From contig JANPWX010019792.1 in the NCBI GenBank assembly GCA_024734555.1, forward strand, positions 186,001 through 250,000: DNA of 64,000 nt, read 5' to 3'. Under the pieces are notes generated by a model. The model was not told where the DNA came from and searched no databases. It saw only the letters and a list, made by a program, of their open reading frames with translations. The position numbers and the translations under genes are program-made. The DNA comes from Trochalopteron elliotii. Its lineage: Eukaryota > Chordata > Aves > Passeriformes > Leiothrichidae. The first letter of the stretch is position 1. Each line of letters begins with the position of its first letter. Below are positions 51,010 to 64,000 of this stretch, piece after piece.

Positions 51010-51860
51010 TGCCTCAGGCTTATGACTTGCAACCAAAGACATTGTGCAAAGAAAGCAAAGATTAAGTACACTTTAGGGAAAAGGTGATAATCCACATTGG
51101 TAACATAGAAGATCAGTCTGATGAAAGAAGCCATACGTTACACTATATAGATTGCAATATTCAATAGCATTTTGAAAACCAACTTCTTTAATAGAGGAAA
51201 AAGAAAAAAAAAAGTTAAGCAAAGTTTACAGTAGACATAAATTTGATACAATTCAAAAAGCCTTTTTCTGAAGAGCATCAAGCGTAAAGTGGAAAAACGT
51301 ATATGGGGCAAGATGTATGAAATTCTAACTACTGAACATTTATAAGCTATTAAACAAAGTCGCATATATGTACCACAGTGTAAAAAACCAATACAGGACA
51401 AATAAAAAATTTGAAAACTGCCTGATGAAAAATAAAATAACCAGTGGTTTGTAACGACTTCTCCTGGTTATCAATGCTACAAAAGACTTCTTTTTTTTTG
51501 TTGCCTTTCTGATGCCACTGAAAAAAAACCTATCAAACCATAAAACCAGGCACAATCAAACCATCACCAAGTCAAAACCAGCCCATAGAAATATACTATC
51601 AACCCACATTTTCTCTCAAAAGGTTTCTTTGCTGTTTTTTTGAGGCCCATTTGGTCACAATATGTTACATTTTCTTGCCTTTTTTTACACCATGATATCA
51701 TATGTTTGTCTGGCACTATCCTAAAGCTAATTTATAGAGAATGAGAATACAGAAACAACCCGATGTCTATTTGACAAAAAGAATTCACTGGGTGTAAAAT
51801 AGGAGAAAAGAGAAGAGAAGGGGAAGGGGTCAGTTCTGCCAAGAAAATAAACCCTATGGA

Positions 51861-59404
<7,544 letters not shown>

Positions 59405-59411
59405 TCAAAAA

Positions 59412-59430
59412 ACACACACACACACACACA
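59412..59430. repeat. (AC)n dinucleotide microsatellite
   Basis: About nine AC units in the intron, 55 bases upstream of the acceptor of the exon at 59357 in the transcript sense. Confidence 0.9.
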
Positions 59431-62400
59431 TAATCTAACAGTAAGAAAAAAAATTAAAATAATGTAATAAAATCACAGTTTTTCTTCTGAAGAATTAGAA
59501 ACTGAACCCTGATTTTTAAATTTGGTACAGATAATTAACTAACAATCTGAAATTTGGAACTGTTGTCCTAACGTATCATTAATATGTCACTGACATCTAA
59601 CATCATCAGAGATGAATATGTATAAGAGGCTTTATGAAAGAAGAATCAGGATTTGCATCTGAATTCAATAGTCTTTTGCTGAGTAGACTCTTATTCTTTC
59701 CTTGGTTTTGTTCAGTAATTTTTAGCAATTATCCCTTCTGTCACTCTTAAGTTTGTCTCCTTCTTGTAATTCCTCTTTATAGCAAGCCATACTGATTTCC
59801 ATGATACTATATGCTGACTGCTATTAGACTAACTTGATGTTACAACAACAAAAAATTAGTAACTTCTATTAATGATTGTTGGGCTTCTGGGAAGATAATT
59901 TCAACTATACTGAAAATCACTACTGCCATTTGTACTTCTTCATTCATTTGAAACAAAGTGATAGATTATCTATAAAACTTTTATGTTGGAACATTGCCTA
60001 CAACTTAAAGGTGTCCAAATTCTCCAAGATTCCCATACTTCCCATTGTTTATCCTCTTTTAATAGCTATTATAACAATTTCATATTGAGGATCTTTTAAA
60101 AATCTTCTTGTCATTTTCCAAATCACACATGGCTGTAAGTCATCTTGAGAGGAAATGGGCTGATGACACTTAGGGGTTCAGTTGGTTTTGTGTTGTTTTT
60201 GGTTGGGTTTTCTCCCCCATGTGGATGTACCTTTCAGAGTAGCAGAAAAAACCAGTCCTGTGAAGAACTGCACACAGCATTCACAAGCATTTTTTTCCCA
60301 GTTCACATTCACAGGCTTCCTTCTCTCCCAGCTAGTCCAGAGAGGCCCTGTTTTCTCAGCTGGATTTCCAGATAGTACCTCAGGAACACCAAACTCCACA
60401 GGAGTTGGTCAAGTAGGCTACCAAGTACTGGTTTCCTCCTGGGCTTTTCCTTGCAACCACCCTCCAGGGTGGTGTAGGATCTCATCAGACATTAAACTAG
60501 AACTGAACTGAAGGTTAACTGAAGCAATTCTGCAAAAAAGCAAAGCTAAAAGCAAAGCTGGCAACAGCTCTGCTATGGAAGTAATGAATGCTTACTATAC
60601 AGTGTGCATTTCTTAATGCCTGAGCTAATATCAGAATTTGGAAGGTACTATTTTTCTTATGGTCCTGATAGATTAATGAAAAAGAAGCAGATTTTCCTCA
60701 TCTCCTAATGATCTGGTGCTCAGGTAAACCATGCTTTTTTTACTATTCTCAGTTTAGTCCTGAGACAAGGCTGCTCCTTCCATCACAGAGGACAATAATG
60801 CAAATATTCTTAATTCCAGACTGCTGATCAGCACTGTCCTACCAAAACCTTGGCACCAACAGGCAGCTGGAGTATTTTTCATTCAATGCAGAACCAAAAG
60901 CCTCTGTCTCATTCTGTACAGTTGTGTCTGACTCGCAGCAGAATTATTTGGAATAACCTTGTTACTGAAATAGACAAAAGCATAAAATGGCCAGGTAACT
61001 GTCACAGCCAAGTCTTACTTATTTCCCTCCTGACAGCAAATAACTGTGGAATTCTGGCCAATCCACCTGCCATCTCCTTTGGTATGGACTCAAATATTTA
61101 TTCCTTTCATGCATTCCCTGTCCAAGTGTCTATACAATGGATTTAAAGGCACCAGTCTTGTTCTTGACCTGTGTGAGTGTCAATGTCATGCTACATGACA
61201 GAACCTATTTTCATCACAGACTGCCCTCTCAAAGTGAAACTGGAAGCAATACAAGGAAAAGCAATGCATTATATACATTCTACACCACAGACTGAATTAA
61301 ATTTTTGAAAATTGAGGACTGCATTTTTGTTTGTTTGGGGTTTTTTTTGTTCACAGAGGGAAGTTTTGAGCAGTAACAGCTGCAACTGAGAGCAATGGAA
61401 TTTCTCCTGAGCACACACAACGCTATGAAAACCAGCAACTGGATCTCTGGTGTCCAAATGGTATCTTTAAGTTTCTATTCCTCATTTATAAAATGAGAAT
61501 AAAAATGCTGTGAGAGAAACACTCCATCTCCAAAACATTCAGAGTCCTTAAGAGCATTATACAGAAGCCCAGGGGGAATTCAACTACTCATTACAGGATC
61601 AGTGCCCACCTTATACACACAAGGCACTGATCCTGAGGAAAGCAAAGCAAAACAAAGCAGTATCCTGTTGCACCACTGCACAGCACACTGTAACTCACCT
61701 GCCTGCCCCTTGGTATAGTGTGAGTGTGGGTTAGTTACACAGAAGGACCATCACTGCTGTACTTTATTTCAGCAGCCTTAACAGAATTTTCTATTTGAGT
61801 AAAATTACTGAACCATTGATGTTGGGTCTCTTCAACTGTGCTTGAGAGTCTAATAGTGAACAGAATGACTTCAGTAAAAAGGACACAGCCACTAATAAAC
61901 TAATTCTGATCAAATTTTAAAACATGTTTAGCCTATTTCTCCTACTGAAATAGCTACTGAGATTATAGCTTTTAATTCTCATGGTTGCATTCTTTTCTCT
62001 TTTTACGTCCACACACCCTTATATGGTATTTTATATTAAAAATACAACTCATAAATTATTAAACAGCAATATTCTATTTTCCAGGTGCAGAACCAGCCAA
62101 CTGTGATTTGTTCACACATTCTATTAAACTAAGAATGCCATAGAAAACCCTCAAGCTTTAGCTTTATTTAATTAATTAGTGAAAATCATTTAAGGCCATC
62201 AAAGAAAAAGCATTAAGGGCATGACAGAAGACTACAGCCTGGTTTTGTCTGCTCAGATCAATAACAGCTTATTCTGTTCTATCATTTTTATAGAACCTAC
62301 TCTCACAAAGAAGTACTATCTTGCACCCCCACTGTATATGTGCATGCATACTATAAACAAATGCAATCTTTTATAACAATCTCAAATTGCTGTGTTGTGG

Positions 62401-62536
62401 ATACAGGAGGCAAAAATAAGTAATTATTAATGCAACTCTGATTTTAATCCTTTTGCCCACTTATGTAATTAGAAAATAATAACCACTACGACTACCACAT
62501 AAAAATCATGTGCAGTGAATAAAAAAATCACTTATG

Positions 62537-62549
62537 GTTGCCTAGCAAC
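62537..62549. promoter_or_regulatory. Perfect RFX X-box palindrome
   Basis: GTTGCCTAGCAAC is an exact imperfect-free X-box: half sites GTTGCC and AGCAAC with a one-base spacer. RFX factors bind such sites in ciliary and other enhancers. It sits in a SMARCA2 intron about 3.2 kb upstream of the nearest visible exon. Function is inferred from the motif alone. Confidence 0.45.
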
Positions 62550-64000
62550 TAGCAGGCTACGTGCTGAAAGGAAGGACCAGAATAAATTAAAAGATCTGAC
62601 TGCGAAAGAACTGTGACAGTTCACTGCTACTGCATCAGCTCAACATGCTAGTCCCATGTGTGCTCACATTAAAAAAACACTTATGCATACTGCACAGCCT
62701 AAAAAAGCATTAAGAAATACTGCTTATCTAGGAGATGTTTTTGCTTAAAAATAATTATTTGTGTGCAATGTTTCCAATTTTTTCTCATTTCTGTCAAATT
62801 GCTTACAAGGTGCATACAAGCATATAATTCCACCCTTTTAGTCAGTATTGTCTTCGGTGAAATGAAATGCAGGAACCTCATTTGTATGAGGCTCCTTTTC
62901 TATTTGTTTTCCCTGGCAGTATTTGGCCAGAAACAAGCTGCCACAGGCCTGTTGGAAGTATACTGCTACCAACATTCTTCCTCCTTTGGAATCAAAAGGA
63001 GAGATAACTATGAAGCTGAAACTGCAATATGTTCTCCTATTTCTGGCAGATTTTAAACTTTTAACAATGAAATTCAATTCAGAGCGGGTAGAATGCAGAG
63101 TCCTGCATGCTTGCCCAAGTCAGAGTGCTCACAAACAGAACCATGGCTTGAAAACTACAACTTTGAATCAAATGCAAAGATGTTATTTAAAAGAAAAGTG
63201 AATGTGGGGGAGGAGGATTTTAAGAGCTGGCATAGTGACTTCCAACAGTAACCCAGCTATGTAGGGACATGATTAACTGTCATTAGTGTTTAATGGTGCC
63301 TCTTTGGAACTGACCAGTAGTACACGGTAGACCTGTCCCCATCACTGAAATGGAAGTGGGTAAAAATGGTTAAATATGTAATCCTGGGTCTGACATGTGG
63401 TTATTTACATCCTAACTTGGGTTTGGATATGTGTGTTTGAGTACCCAAGAGTACCAGCTGGCATAATTAATTACTAGTTAGATCAGCAATGGCTAACTAT
63501 GTTACTCTCCATTTTAAAACAGTTAAAAACTGGCAACTCAAGAAAACAGCTGGAAAGACTATGAACAAAATCCATTTCATGTGCAGAGAAAATACCTTCT
63601 CCCTGAGCTGTGTCATCAAAATGCTGAGCACCGCAGACAGGAGGAGTGTCTTGCCAAGCAGGCAAAAGGCACAAAAACACCACCCTTCAGTTTTTTTCTA
63701 TCTTTATTTGAATGTGGTCAATAGCTACCTGATAGCAGGAATTAATTGATACACCATGCAAGTCCTTAATTTAAATCTATCAATAGATCTGATGGCAGGT
63801 AGGGCACAAATGAAATCACAGTATGGAAAAGAGCTATCAGGATCCCAGGACTCTTGAATTCAGCTGTTGCTATTTATGCAAATAAATAGTTAATGCAAAC
63901 TAGTGGTAGTATCAAACTGGGACCCAGACAGGAAACATTAAATTCTGATGCGAGGCAGAAGAAGAAAAATGGGTTTTTAAGGAAGTTGAAGGGTTGCAAG

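Larger units (their letters stand above)
50940..51860 (-). other. SMARCA2: SMARCA2 3' untranslated region
   Basis: About 920 bases from the stop to just past the distal poly(A) signal. Read on the minus strand, long stretches resemble the human SMARCA2 3' UTR as I remember it: a block around 51600-51740 near the stop, a block around 51370-51480, and the last roughly 130 bases before the poly(A) signals. The length also agrees with the mammalian UTR. The exact cleavage site is inferred, not seen. Confidence 0.85.

Overview
This is vertebrate nuclear DNA, almost certainly avian. It is AT-rich, CpG-poor, intron- and intergene-dominated, and nearly all of its recognisable transposons are CR1 LINEs. 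There is also a tRNA-Ile-headed SINE with a CR1 tail and a cluster of solo retroviral LTRs. The SINE resembles the finch TguSINE1 type, which points to a songbird (family recognised from memory, not searched). No bacterial, phage or CRISPR-like content is present.

One protein-coding gene is clear: the 3' end of SMARCA2 (BRM, the SWI/SNF ATPase) on the minus strand. Five exons with consistent splice phases can be placed (59357-59252, 58025-57924, 53917-53785, 52683-52541, 51896-51861). They encode most of the bromodomain, the acidic linker, the lysine-rich tail and the stop. A long 3' UTR follows, with two poly(A) signals at 51009-51004 and 50962-50957. Positions 59358-64000 are the next intron upstream; the ATPase and N-terminal exons lie beyond the window. 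In other amniotes SMARCA2 lies between the DMRT cluster and VLDLR, and in birds this block is on the Z chromosome. So 1-50940 is probably the SMARCA2-VLDLR gene desert on Z (inference).

Layout of the desert: 1-13900 is mostly unique sequence with one (TCCA)n microsatellite (about 5005-5120) and one unidentified exon-like open segment (8551-8668). At 13936-16015 there is a pyrimidine tract followed by a 198-bp segment present twice (14101-14298 and 15818-16015). At 18514-20611 lies an LTR cluster: two solo LTRs of one family, the first split by a 680-bp LTR of another family with a 6-bp target duplication. At 22590-22745 is a MIR-like fossil SINE. CR1 fragments occur at 27320-27478, 31905-32960, 37376-37572, 41655-44203, 44828-45730 and 49450-50130, and a tRNA-Ile SINE at about 40198-40350. 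The CR1 at 37.4 kb runs directly into a (TATTC)n array and an assembly gap (N at 37660-38035).

Nothing here looks like a new molecular system. The more informative items are the LTR nest with its readable empty site, microsatellite birth from a CR1 tail, two unexplained local duplications, a perfect RFX X-box in a SMARCA2 intron, the apparent absence from the visible intron of the alternative SMARCA2 exon, and the orphan exon-like segment. Most long open frames are chance, low-complexity or decayed CR1 reading frames.
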